This document shows, piece after piece, positions 25,249 through 33,486 of a stretch of DNA of 64,000 bases. The number at the start of each line of letters is the position of its first letter. Position 1 is the stretch's first letter. The position numbers were made by a program, and so were the translations under genes. Under the pieces are notes generated by a model. The model was not told the DNA's origin. It saw nothing but the letters and a program-made list of their open reading frames with translations, and searched no databases. Source of the DNA: DASXUG01 sp964620425 (GTDB taxonomy: Bacteria; Pseudomonadota; Gammaproteobacteria; Burkholderiales; Methylophilaceae); the NCBI GenBank assembly GCA_964620425.1, contig CAZUGV010000001.1:248001-312000 (forward strand), written 5' to 3'.

Positions 25249-27174
25249 TTACAAGACCACCTGCGCGCCAAGCTCTACCACCCGATTATGTGGCAATCCA
25301 AAATAATCTGCCGCACTACCTGCATTTCTGAACATGCTAATAAATAACTTTTCACGCCACAATGCCATACTGGAACTGACTTTGGGGATTAAAGTTTCGC
25401 GGCCCAAGAAATAAGAAGTATCCATTTCATCTAACACCAATCCATATTGGCCACATTGTGCTAATGCCGCTGGAATATCAGGTTTTTCTGTAAACCCATA
25501 CATCACCAACACCCGATAAAAGTTGCCGCCTAGTGACTCAACCACCACGCGCTTAGCAGCTTCAACCACTGGTGTATCTTGCGTTTGCATGGTGAGTAAC
25601 ACAACGCGTTCGTGCAGAGCTTTGTAGTGTTTCAAGCTATGCAACAAAGCGTGAGGGACAATTTCTTGGTTATGCGTCAAAATCACGGCACTACCCGAAA
25701 CGCGCTGTATTGAACTGCTGGCACCAGTGGCATTGGCTAAACCCAAGCTGTCGATAAAAGGCGTTAACTGCATAGATTCTTGCACTAATTTGCTGGTGAG
25801 TAATTGGCGACCTTTTCTCCACGTGGACATCAGCACAAATAAGCCGATACCAAATACCAGTGGCAACCAGCCGCCATCGGGGATTTTGGTTAAATTGGCG
25901 CTAAAGAAGGCAATATCCACCACTAAAAATACGGCGACTAATGCTGTCACCAAGCTGCGATTCCAAGCCATGGTGTTACAAGCCACCACATACGCCAGAA
26001 TGGTGGTGATAATCATGGTGCCTGTGACGGCGATACCATAAGCGGCGGCTAAACTTGAGGATGACCCGAAAGCCAGCACTAATAAGACAACGGCAATCAT
26101 GAGTACCCAATTCACAGTAGGCAGGTAGATTTGTCCGCGCTCACTGCTTGAGGTGTGATGAATTTCCATACGTGGACAGTAGCCTAACTGTATGGCTTGT
26201 TGGGTGATGGAGTATGCGCCAGAAATCACGGCTTGCGAGGCGATAACAGTCGCCATGGTTGATAGCGCAACCAGTGGATACAAGGCCCAAGTAGGGGCTA
26301 GTAAATAGAATGGGTTTTCGATGGCAGCTGGGTTGGTTAACAATAATGCGCCTTGCCCAAAGTAATTCAACACCAATGCGGGTAATACGACAAAAAACCA
26401 AGCGAGTTGTACTGGTTTTCTACCGAAATGTCCCATATCGGCATACAGCGCCTCAGCCCCTGTGACTGTCAACACCACAGCGGCTAATGCAAAAAAACTT
26501 AAAGCACCGTGCCCTGTTAAAAAGCCGATGGCGTAACTTGGGTTTAATGCTTGCAACACAGCGGGGACGCGCATAATACCGGTCACCCCTAATGCAGCTA
26601 AGGTCACAAACCAAACCACGACAATTGGCCCAAATAACTTACCGACCGCCGCTGTGCCGTATTTTTGAAATGAGAACAGCATGACCAAAACGGCGACAGT
26701 TAAGGGTAAAACAAATGTTTTTAAGCTGGGGGCGGCAATTTGCAACCCCTCAATCGCGGAGAGTACCGAAATTGCTGGCGTAATCACAGCATCGCCATAA
26801 AACAAGGCCCCGCCAAGCAAACCCAAAGTCATTAAAAAACTCACTTGTTTTGTGCCGCCAATATTGTGCACTAATGCCATCAACGCCATAATGCCGCCCT
26901 CACCGCGATTATCGGCGCGCATAATAAACAGCACATATTTGAATGAAACTATCATCATCAATGACCAAAACATCAATGAGAGAATGCCAAGAATATTGTC
27001 ATGCGTAATCGGCACAGGGTTATGCGCGCCCGCAAAAATTTCATGCAAGGTGTAAAGTGGGCTAGTACCAATGTCGCCATACACCACGCCTAATGCGGCA
27101 AGGGCGAGCATGGTGGTAGTGCTTTTTTTAATTTCAGGTTGAGTTGTGATGTTGCTAGACATGACTGACTGCAT
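25249..27174 (-). CDS. kup: Low-affinity potassium transporter Kup
   Basis: A 641-residue KUP/HAK/KT potassium symporter with about twelve membrane spans and a cytoplasmic tail. Family landmarks: ALGVVYGDIGTSPLYTL, RADNRGEGGIMALMAL, GDAVITPAISVLSAIEGL, and DMGHFGRKPVQLAWFF with TGAEALYADMGHFG. It imports potassium with protons across the inner membrane. An in-frame ATG exists four codons downstream (27162); the upstream one has an acceptable AGAG ribosome site seven bases before it. It is followed upstream on the same strand by kdpE/kdpD-like genes (35-base gap), so the two-component pair may control this transporter. Confidence 0.94.
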   Translation of the reverse strand: MQSVMSSNITTQPEIKKSTTTMLALAALGVVYGDIGTSPLYTLHEIFAGAHNPVPITHDNILGILSLMFWSLMMIVSFKYVLFIMRADNRGEGGIMALMALVHNIGGTKQVSFLMTLGLLGGALFYGDAVITPAISVLSAIEGLQIAAPSLKTFVLPLTVAVLVMLFSFQKYGTAAVGKLFGPIVVVWFVTLAALGVTGIMRVPAVLQALNPSYAIGFLTGHGALSFFALAAVVLTVTGAEALYADMGHFGRKPVQLAWFFVVLPALVLNYFGQGALLLTNPAAIENPFYLLAPTWALYPLVALSTMATVIASQAVISGAYSITQQAIQLGYCPRMEIHHTSSSERGQIYLPTVNWVLMIAVVLLVLAFGSSSSLAAAYGIAVTGTMIITTILAYVVACNTMAWNRSLVTALVAVFLVVDIAFFSANLTKIPDGGWLPLVFGIGLFVLMSTWRKGRQLLTSKLVQESMQLTPFIDSLGLANATGASSSIQRVSGSAVILTHNQEIVPHALLHSLKHYKALHERVVLLTMQTQDTPVVEAAKRVVVESLGGNFYRVLVMYGFTEKPDIPAALAQCGQYGLVLDEMDTSYFLGRETLIPKVSSSMALWREKLFISMFRNAGSAADYFGLPHNRVVELGAQVVL

Positions 27175-27209
27175 ATAAACGCTCTTTCTATTAAATGCTC
27201 AAAGAAAAC

Positions 27210-27899
27210 TTAAATTTGGAAACGGTAACCAACGCCTGTTTCGGTCAAAATATGTTTAGGTTGGGCTGAATCAACTTCAATTTTTCGACGCAAATGCCCA
27301 ACAAAAATACGCAAATAATGATTACTTTCTGCATGCCCTGGCCCCCACACTTCTTTCAACAGTTGGCGCTGGGTAATGACTTTGCCTGCGCTGGCATATA
27401 ACACGCAAAGAAGTCGGTATTCGATGGGGGTTAGGTGTAGCGGTTCGCCAGCCTTGCTGACAGTTCGGTTGATAAAATCCACCTGCAACTCGCCAATGGT
27501 GACAGTGCTTGGTAAATCTGACATTTGCACTCTGCGCCTTAACAATGCTCGCACCCTTGCTTGCAACTCGCCAACCCCAAATGGCTTGGTCAAATAGTCA
27601 TCGGCACCTGCATCTAGCGCTGCAATTTTGTCTTGCTCGCTCGCGCGTGCCGATAAAATCAGAATCGGCAAGCTGCTCCAAGTGCGCAGTTGAATCACCA
27701 CTTGCAACCCATCTAAATCTGGCAAACCTAAATCCAGCACGATTAAATCTGGCTTGCGGTTAGCCGCTTCTAACAAGCCTTGTTTTGCTGAGTCAGCCTC
27801 ATAAACAACGCAACCTTTATCCTCAAGCGCAACGCATACAAAACGACGAATCTGCGACTCATCTTCAACCACTACAACCACTGGGGCTAATGCGGTCAT
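27210..27899 (-). CDS. kdpE: KdpE-like response regulator (OmpR family)
   Basis: A 229-residue regulator. The receiver (residues 8-120) has the acidic pair VVEDE, the phospho-acceptor Asp in LIVLDLGLPDLDG, and Lys in DDYLTKPFG. The C-terminal winged helix (about 130-227) has HLTPIEYRLLCVLYASAGKVITQRQLLKEVWG, then HYLRIFVGHLRRKIE and TETGVGYRF. The sequence is closest to KdpE, which activates kdpFABC under potassium limitation. No kdpFABC genes are present; the next gene on this strand is kup. It overlaps the histidine kinase gene by four bases. Confidence 0.88.
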   Translation of the reverse strand: MTALAPVVVVVEDESQIRRFVCVALEDKGCVVYEADSAKQGLLEAANRKPDLIVLDLGLPDLDGLQVVIQLRTWSSLPILILSARASEQDKIAALDAGADDYLTKPFGVGELQARVRALLRRRVQMSDLPSTVTIGELQVDFINRTVSKAGEPLHLTPIEYRLLCVLYASAGKVITQRQLLKEVWGPGHAESNHYLRIFVGHLRRKIEVDSAQPKHILTETGVGYRFQI

Positions 27900-29407
27900 A
27901 CGGTCTCACCTTCAAAAAGGGATGCACTTAATATTGGCGGAGTACCCATGGGTAATGTAAATTTGATACACGCTCCTCCATTTGGCATATTTTCAGCATG
28001 AATATGCCCTTGATGCGCTTCCACAATGGCGCGACACACGGCCAAACCAATGCCTGTGCCAGCAATGGATTGATCAGCAGAATGTGCCCGAACAAACATA
28101 TTGAAAATTGCATTGATTTGATCTGCGGGGATGCCCAAACCACGATCAATCACTGAAATCAACACCGAGTCACCACGGGGTTCTGCGGTGATTAAAATTT
28201 CGCTCCCCGCTGGCGAGTATTTCACCGCATTTTCAATCAAGTTATAAAACACACGTTCCATCAATACCGCATCAAATGCCAGCATGGGCAAATCATCAGG
28301 CAAATTGACGCGTACCGTGTGCTGATGCAATGCTGTCGCAAGCATTTGAATACTCGCCCCGATAACCTCTTCAAGCGGCTGCCATTCTTTTTTAAATGTA
28401 ATTTCGCCCGTTTGCAATCGCGCCATCTCCAGCAAGTTCGTCACCATGCCGCTCAGTTTTAATGACTGTTGATGTAGCGAGCCTAACACCTCTGTTTGAT
28501 AGCTAGATAATGCTGGTTTTGCTGATAATAATGAATCTGCCATCCCCACCATAATGGTCAATGGCGTGCGCAAATCATGCGACAAACTCGATAAAATTGA
28601 GCTTCTTAGGCGCTCGGTTGCCATTTGCATTTCGGTATGGTTAGCCACTTCCACATAATGTAAACGCTCTATCGTAATCGCCAACAACGAAGCCACCGTC
28701 AGCAATAGCTCCAACACGTCCTCTTTTAGCGCAGGCTTACCTTGCGCCAAAGCGACGACCAACACACCACGATTACGCGTTGAACCTTTAAGCGGCAAGT
28801 AATAAATACCATCGGGCTCAGTCAATATTTTATGCTCATCACTCTGATACGCCGCCCAAGCCATGTGTGATTCAAACCACACGCGATGCTCAGAAAGCGG
28901 AGCGAGCGTATCTTGCTCAGGCAATAGCACGACACTTTCTAATTGCAAAGTACCTTTCAAAAACTGACCCACCAATGGCGATACTTGATTGAGTTTAAGC
29001 ACACCAGATAGCTTAGTGGCTAATTCATACAGCGCTTGGGTACAACGAAGACGTTGTTGTGAAAGTAGCACTTGATTTTTTAATCGTGCCGCCAATTGCC
29101 CAGTGATAAGCGCCACCACCAACATCACAGCAAAAGTAATCAGATATTGCACATCATCCACCGCCATCGAAAAGCGGGGTGACACGCAAAAATAATCAAA
29201 CAATCCCACACTTAAAAATGCCGCCAAAATACCTGCATTGCTGCCTTGATAAACGGCAATTAAAAATACCGTTAATAAAAACAGCATGACGATATTAGCC
29301 AGCGCAAGATGCGGCAACAACCCAGTCGAAATGTAAGTCACCACTAGACAGCCAACAATAGCTATCACGAGCGATTTAGTTGAGCTGATAGATTGATTTT
29401 TAAACAT
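27896..29407 (-). CDS. kdpD: KdpD-like sensor histidine kinase lacking the N-terminal domain
   Basis: A 503-residue kinase corresponding to the C-terminal half of KdpD. Four membrane spans of the DUF4118 type (about residues 10-105, with GILAAFLSVGLFDYFCVSPRF) are followed by a GAF-like region (about 130-250) and the kinase core. The H-box is SSLSHDLRTPLTIM, the N-box NLIENAVKYSP, and the glycine boxes DRGLGIP and GTGIGLAV. Full-length KdpD (about 900 residues) has an extra N-terminal KdpD/USP sensor; no trace of it is seen upstream, where a lipocalin gene diverges. The start lacks a clear ribosome site. With kdpE and kup it probably forms a potassium-response unit. Confidence 0.85.
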   Translation of the reverse strand: MFKNQSISSTKSLVIAIVGCLVVTYISTGLLPHLALANIVMLFLLTVFLIAVYQGSNAGILAAFLSVGLFDYFCVSPRFSMAVDDVQYLITFAVMLVVALITGQLAARLKNQVLLSQQRLRCTQALYELATKLSGVLKLNQVSPLVGQFLKGTLQLESVVLLPEQDTLAPLSEHRVWFESHMAWAAYQSDEHKILTEPDGIYYLPLKGSTRNRGVLVVALAQGKPALKEDVLELLLTVASLLAITIERLHYVEVANHTEMQMATERLRSSILSSLSHDLRTPLTIMVGMADSLLSAKPALSSYQTEVLGSLHQQSLKLSGMVTNLLEMARLQTGEITFKKEWQPLEEVIGASIQMLATALHQHTVRVNLPDDLPMLAFDAVLMERVFYNLIENAVKYSPAGSEILITAEPRGDSVLISVIDRGLGIPADQINAIFNMFVRAHSADQSIAGTGIGLAVCRAIVEAHQGHIHAENMPNGGACIKFTLPMGTPPILSASLFEGETV

Positions 29408-29532
29408 GGTGTGTATTTTGGGGGAACCGATATAAAAATTGTGTAAAATTTTTACTGAAGTAAAGTCTTGCCGATAGCAACCATTTCAATAATCCAGCAT
29501 CATATACAAATGATTGAAATAGAGACCAACAC

Positions 29533-30102
29533 ATGAAAATTGCTTTTACCCTCATTATCACAGCACTTTTATCTGCCTGCATGGGCGTGCCAGCCAACGT
29601 TAAAGTGGTGGACAATATTGATGCGAACCAATATTTAGGCACATGGTATGAAATCGCGAGGTTAGACCATTCGTTTGAGCGCGGGCTTGAAAACGTCACC
29701 GCGACTTATAGTTTGCGTGATGATGGCGGCATTAAGGTCATCAACCGTGGCTATGACCCCAAAAAGCAAAAATGGAGTGAGGCCGAAGGAAAAGCCTATT
29801 TTATTGAGGCGCGTAATGCGGATAACACATATCTAGGTAAATTGAAGGTTTCGTTTTTTGGTCCATTTTATGGCGCTTACAATATCATTGCCATAGATAA
29901 ACCGTATTACAACTACGTGATGCTTTGCGGACCCGATACATCGTATTTTTGGATACTATCGCGCACACCACAACTTACTTACCCCATTAAACAAGAACTG
30001 ATTAGCGAAGCCAAAAAATTAGGCTTTGCAACGGATAAGCTGATTTACGTCAATCAAACCGAGCCAAGTGTTGAATATAAAGCTGGGCCGCATGTGCAAT
30101 AA
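29533..30102 (+). CDS. blc: Outer-membrane lipocalin (Blc-like lipoprotein)
   Basis: A 189-residue lipoprotein. The signal peptide ends in a lipobox LLSAC, giving lipidated Cys near residue 16. The lipocalin signature YLGTWYEIARLDHSFERG follows, then VTATYSLRDDGGIKVINRG and NYVMLCGPDTSYFWILSR. The eight-stranded barrel of this family binds fatty acids or lysophospholipids at the outer membrane and is often induced by envelope stress. It diverges from the kdpD-like gene with a 125-base gap. Length and motifs are normal. Confidence 0.9.
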   Translation: MKIAFTLIITALLSACMGVPANVKVVDNIDANQYLGTWYEIARLDHSFERGLENVTATYSLRDDGGIKVINRGYDPKKQKWSEAEGKAYFIEARNADNTYLGKLKVSFFGPFYGAYNIIAIDKPYYNYVMLCGPDTSYFWILSRTPQLTYPIKQELISEAKKLGFATDKLIYVNQTEPSVEYKAGPHVQ

Positions 30103-30223
30103 ATCAAGATCTACCAAAAAATGGCGTAATTAGACTAAAACATAAGCACGGGCGCTAGAGATGCTTTAGAATTTACACTACAGAATTTTAAAATTTTTTA
30201 CTTACTTTTTTAAGGCTTGTCGA

Positions 30224-30994
30224 ATGAAACCAGTTCATAGCAATTTTTCTTGGCTTAATCTGCCCAACTTACCAGCGCCACTCAAAACCTTATTTGCAGG
30301 TTATTTGTTGGTCACAGGCGTGGCTTTATGCATGGCTGGTCTACAGATTATGCTGACTCACGGCATGGCAGATGGCAAAGTTGGTTTATCCGTGAATGAT
30401 ATTGTGTACAGTTACTATGGTGATCGTTCAGGCAGCAAGCTGGAAGGTATGTTAAATGGAGCAATGAAAGCTAATGCACCTGCTGAGGTACGTTTAGATA
30501 TTATTAAATGGGCGCGTGAAGGCGCACCTGAAGCGGAATGGGAACCACACTTTAAAGGCGTATTTGCCCAGCACTGTATTGCTTGCCACGGTACATTACC
30601 CAACATCCCTAACTTCAACAATTATGACGCGGTGAAAAAGGTCGCCGAAACCAACAAAGGGGCAACGGTGGAGAGCCTCACCCGCGTTTCGCATATCCAC
30701 TTATTTGGCATTAACTTTATTTTCTTTATTATGGGTTTTATTTTCACTTTTGCCGTGAATGTGCCTAAAACCTTGAAAATTTTAGCAATTGCTTTCCCAT
30801 TTGGCTTTTTGATTGTGGATATTTTGTCTTGGTGGTTGACCAAACTAGACCCAGCTTTTGCGTGGTTTACCATTATTGGCGGTATTGGTTACAGTATTGC
30901 CTCAACCTTTATGTGGATAACCAGCATGTACCAAATGTTTATTCTTTCCCGCAATGGCAAAGTGTATGGCAACGCTTGGGAGTCTGATTTATAA
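30224..30994 (+). CDS. Membrane protein with a c-type haem-binding motif
   Basis: A 256-residue protein with one N-terminal membrane span (about 22-44), a periplasmic loop of about 110 residues and three C-terminal spans (about 158-180, 184-205, 213-240). The loop carries a single CxxCH motif (CIACHG, 118-123), which covalently binds one haem c. WEPHFKGVFAQHC just before it resembles cytochrome c helices. His residues in the membrane part (VSHIHLFGINF) could ligate another haem. Family name and electron partner are not recognised. It stands alone, with a bidirectional terminator downstream. A redox role is supported by the motif only. Confidence 0.65.
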   Translation: MKPVHSNFSWLNLPNLPAPLKTLFAGYLLVTGVALCMAGLQIMLTHGMADGKVGLSVNDIVYSYYGDRSGSKLEGMLNGAMKANAPAEVRLDIIKWAREGAPEAEWEPHFKGVFAQHCIACHGTLPNIPNFNNYDAVKKVAETNKGATVESLTRVSHIHLFGINFIFFIMGFIFTFAVNVPKTLKILAIAFPFGFLIVDILSWWLTKLDPAFAWFTIIGGIGYSIASTFMWITSMYQMFILSRNGKVYGNAWESDL

Positions 30995-31040
30995 CTTTCT
31001 ACAAACCACGTAATAGGCATTCCAAATACAACTAGACACA

Positions 31041-31076
31041 AAAAAGCCCATGATAATCAATATCATGGGCTTTTTT
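31041..31076. terminator. Bidirectional Rho-independent terminator
   Basis: A perfect 15-base stem AAAAAGCCCATGATA / TATCATGGGCTTTTT with a five-base loop, and T or A tracts on both sides. It lies between the convergent haem-protein gene and the YgiQ gene and serves both. Confidence 0.9.
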
Positions 31077-31142
31077 ATATCTACTTAGGTCTAGTAATTT
31101 TTAATCTGCTACGCTTAAACCTTGGTCTTAGCAACTTTCGTC

Positions 31143-33317
31143 TTAGCGTGATGTACGCGTTGTCTTTTTAGCACCGATATTCAACTTAGCAGTTCTCGCC
31201 AATTTTACGCCACGTTCGATTTTATTCACCCGCGCAGGCACAACAGGTTTGACAGCCAAGGGCTGAAATGCTGGTACTAAATGCTTTTTGCTATTGCCGA
31301 TTAAATCTGCCCTACCCATTTTTTTCAAGGCTTCGCGTAACATCGGCCAGTTGTTTGGGTCATGGTAGCGTATAAACGCTTTATGCAAACGGCGCACGCC
31401 ACTCGCTTTGGGGATAGGCACTTCGTCAGAATCAGCAGTCACCTTACGCAATGGGTTTTTGCCGCTATGGTACATTGCGGTTGCCATTGCCATAGGGGTA
31501 GGCGTAAAAGTTTGTACTTGGTCTAGTTTAAAGTCATAACGCTTGAGCCAGAGCGCGAGGTTGAGCATGTCTTCATCGGTTGTGCCTGGGTGGGCAGCGA
31601 TGAAATAAGGGATTAAATACTGCTCTTTACCTGCTTCTTTGCTGAACTTTTCAAACATGGCTTTAAACGCATCATACGCGCCCATGCCTGGCTTCATCAT
31701 TTTGCTTAGCACGTTTTCTTCACTATGTTCAGGGGCAATTTTTAGGTAGCCGCCTACATGATGTTGCACTAATTCTTTGACATATTCAGGCGATTTCACA
31801 GCTAAATCGTAACGCAACCCTGAGCCCACTAAAATCTTCTTCACACCTTTGATGGCGCGCGCTTTGCGGTAAAGCTGTATCAATGCGGAGTGATCAGTAT
31901 TTAAGTTTTCACAAATATCGGGATACACGCACGAGAGTTTGCGACAGGCTTTTTCGATAGTCTCGGATTTACACGCCATGCGGTACATATTGGCGGTTGG
32001 GCCGCCAAGGTCTGAAATAACACCTGTAAAACCATCGACTTTATCGCGGATTTCTTCAACCTCTTTCAGAATGCTGGCTTCAGAACGGCTCTGAATAATA
32101 CGACCTTCATGCTCGGTAATGCTACAAAACGTGCAACCACCAAAACAACCCCGCATGATATTGACTGAAAAACGTATCATCTCCCAAGCGGGGATTTTGG
32201 CTGCACCGTAGGCTGGATGCGGTTTGCGCGCATAGGGTAAATCGTAAACGTAATCCATCTCTTTGGTGGTAAGGGGAATAGGCGGCGGGTTAAGCCAGAC
32301 CTCACGGTCGCCATGTTTTTGTACCAAGGCGCGTGCATTGCCAGGGTTGGCTTCCAAGTGCAACACACGTGAAGCATGTGCATATAGCACAGGGTCTTTA
32401 GCCACTTGCTCATAATCTGGCAAGCGCACCACTTGCTTGGTACGGTCTGCTTTGGGTTTGCGAACAATTTGAATGGCGTTTAAGCCTTCTGGAAGTGGCG
32501 GTTCATCTTTTTTTGCTTCCGTTTCGCAACTTGTCCCAGCGCCCATTTTCATTTCATAGGGGTCAACATGTTTTTCAACCGTACCAGGACGGTCTAATTT
32601 GGTGGATTCAACCTCATCCCAACCTTCTGGAATCGCTTTACGTAAAAAAGCGGTACCGCGTATATCTTGAATTTCGCTGACTTTATCGCCTTTGGCGATA
32701 CGGTGCGTTAATTCCACCAACGCACGTTCTGCGTTGCCATAAATCAGTATATCCGCCTTTGAATCCACCAATATCGAGCGGCGCACTTTATCTGACCAAT
32801 AATCATAATGCGCAATACGACGCAAACTGGCTTCAATACTGCCGATAATCAAGGGAGTATCTGGATAAGCCTCACGGCAGCGTTGTGAATACACCAAAAT
32901 TGCTCTATCTGGGCGCTTGCCTGCTTTAGCCTCTGGCGTATAGGCATCATCGGAACGGATTTTACGATCAGCCGTGTAACGATTGACCATGCTATCCATA
33001 TTACCCGCTGTTACACCAAAATAGAGATTGGGCTTGCCTAACGCTTTAAAGGGATCGGCAGATTGCCAATCTGGCTGTGCGATAATGCCGACGCGAAAAC
33101 CTTGTGCTTCCAACAGACGTCCAACCAGCGCCATGCCAAAACTAGGGTGGTCGATATAAGCATCGCCCGTCACAAGAATGATGTCGCAACTATCCCATCC
33201 AAGTACGTCCATTTCGGCACGACTCATCGGCAATATTGGCGCAGCACCAAATCGCTTCGCCCAATAATGGCGATAGCTCGAAATTGGCTTAACGGTAATT
33301 GAGGTATACATTTCCAT
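31143..33317 (-). CDS. YgiQ family radical SAM protein
   Basis: A 724-residue protein of the YgiQ family. The N-terminal part (LPMSRAEMDVLGWDSCDIILVTGDAYIDHPSFGMALVGRLLEAQGFRVGIIAQPDW) is the cobalamin-binding-like B12 domain typical of the family. The radical SAM cluster motif is CFGGCTFC (CxxxCxxC), followed by SITEHEGR. The later segment VGSGLRYDLA and LKIAPEHSE is also typical. The C-terminus is basic. The reaction catalysed by YgiQ proteins is not established. A second ATG two codons downstream (33311) may be the true start, as AGG lies closer to normal spacing from it. It diverges from a diguanylate cyclase gene. Confidence 0.88.
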   Translation of the reverse strand: MEMYTSITVKPISSYRHYWAKRFGAAPILPMSRAEMDVLGWDSCDIILVTGDAYIDHPSFGMALVGRLLEAQGFRVGIIAQPDWQSADPFKALGKPNLYFGVTAGNMDSMVNRYTADRKIRSDDAYTPEAKAGKRPDRAILVYSQRCREAYPDTPLIIGSIEASLRRIAHYDYWSDKVRRSILVDSKADILIYGNAERALVELTHRIAKGDKVSEIQDIRGTAFLRKAIPEGWDEVESTKLDRPGTVEKHVDPYEMKMGAGTSCETEAKKDEPPLPEGLNAIQIVRKPKADRTKQVVRLPDYEQVAKDPVLYAHASRVLHLEANPGNARALVQKHGDREVWLNPPPIPLTTKEMDYVYDLPYARKPHPAYGAAKIPAWEMIRFSVNIMRGCFGGCTFCSITEHEGRIIQSRSEASILKEVEEIRDKVDGFTGVISDLGGPTANMYRMACKSETIEKACRKLSCVYPDICENLNTDHSALIQLYRKARAIKGVKKILVGSGLRYDLAVKSPEYVKELVQHHVGGYLKIAPEHSEENVLSKMMKPGMGAYDAFKAMFEKFSKEAGKEQYLIPYFIAAHPGTTDEDMLNLALWLKRYDFKLDQVQTFTPTPMAMATAMYHSGKNPLRKVTADSDEVPIPKASGVRRLHKAFIRYHDPNNWPMLREALKKMGRADLIGNSKKHLVPAFQPLAVKPVVPARVNKIERGVKLARTAKLNIGAKKTTRTSR

Positions 33318-33486
33318 AACCTGAGTATTTTACTCTGGAATTAGATTTTCACGAAATTTGATGATGATTTAATTGGACTTTTCTAAACGAATCCAATTAA
33401 AATTGTATCAATTGGTTAACAAATGTAAACTTCCGTGAATCTCATGAAGCTTTAATTAAAACATCCAAGAGAATAATGTAATTAAA

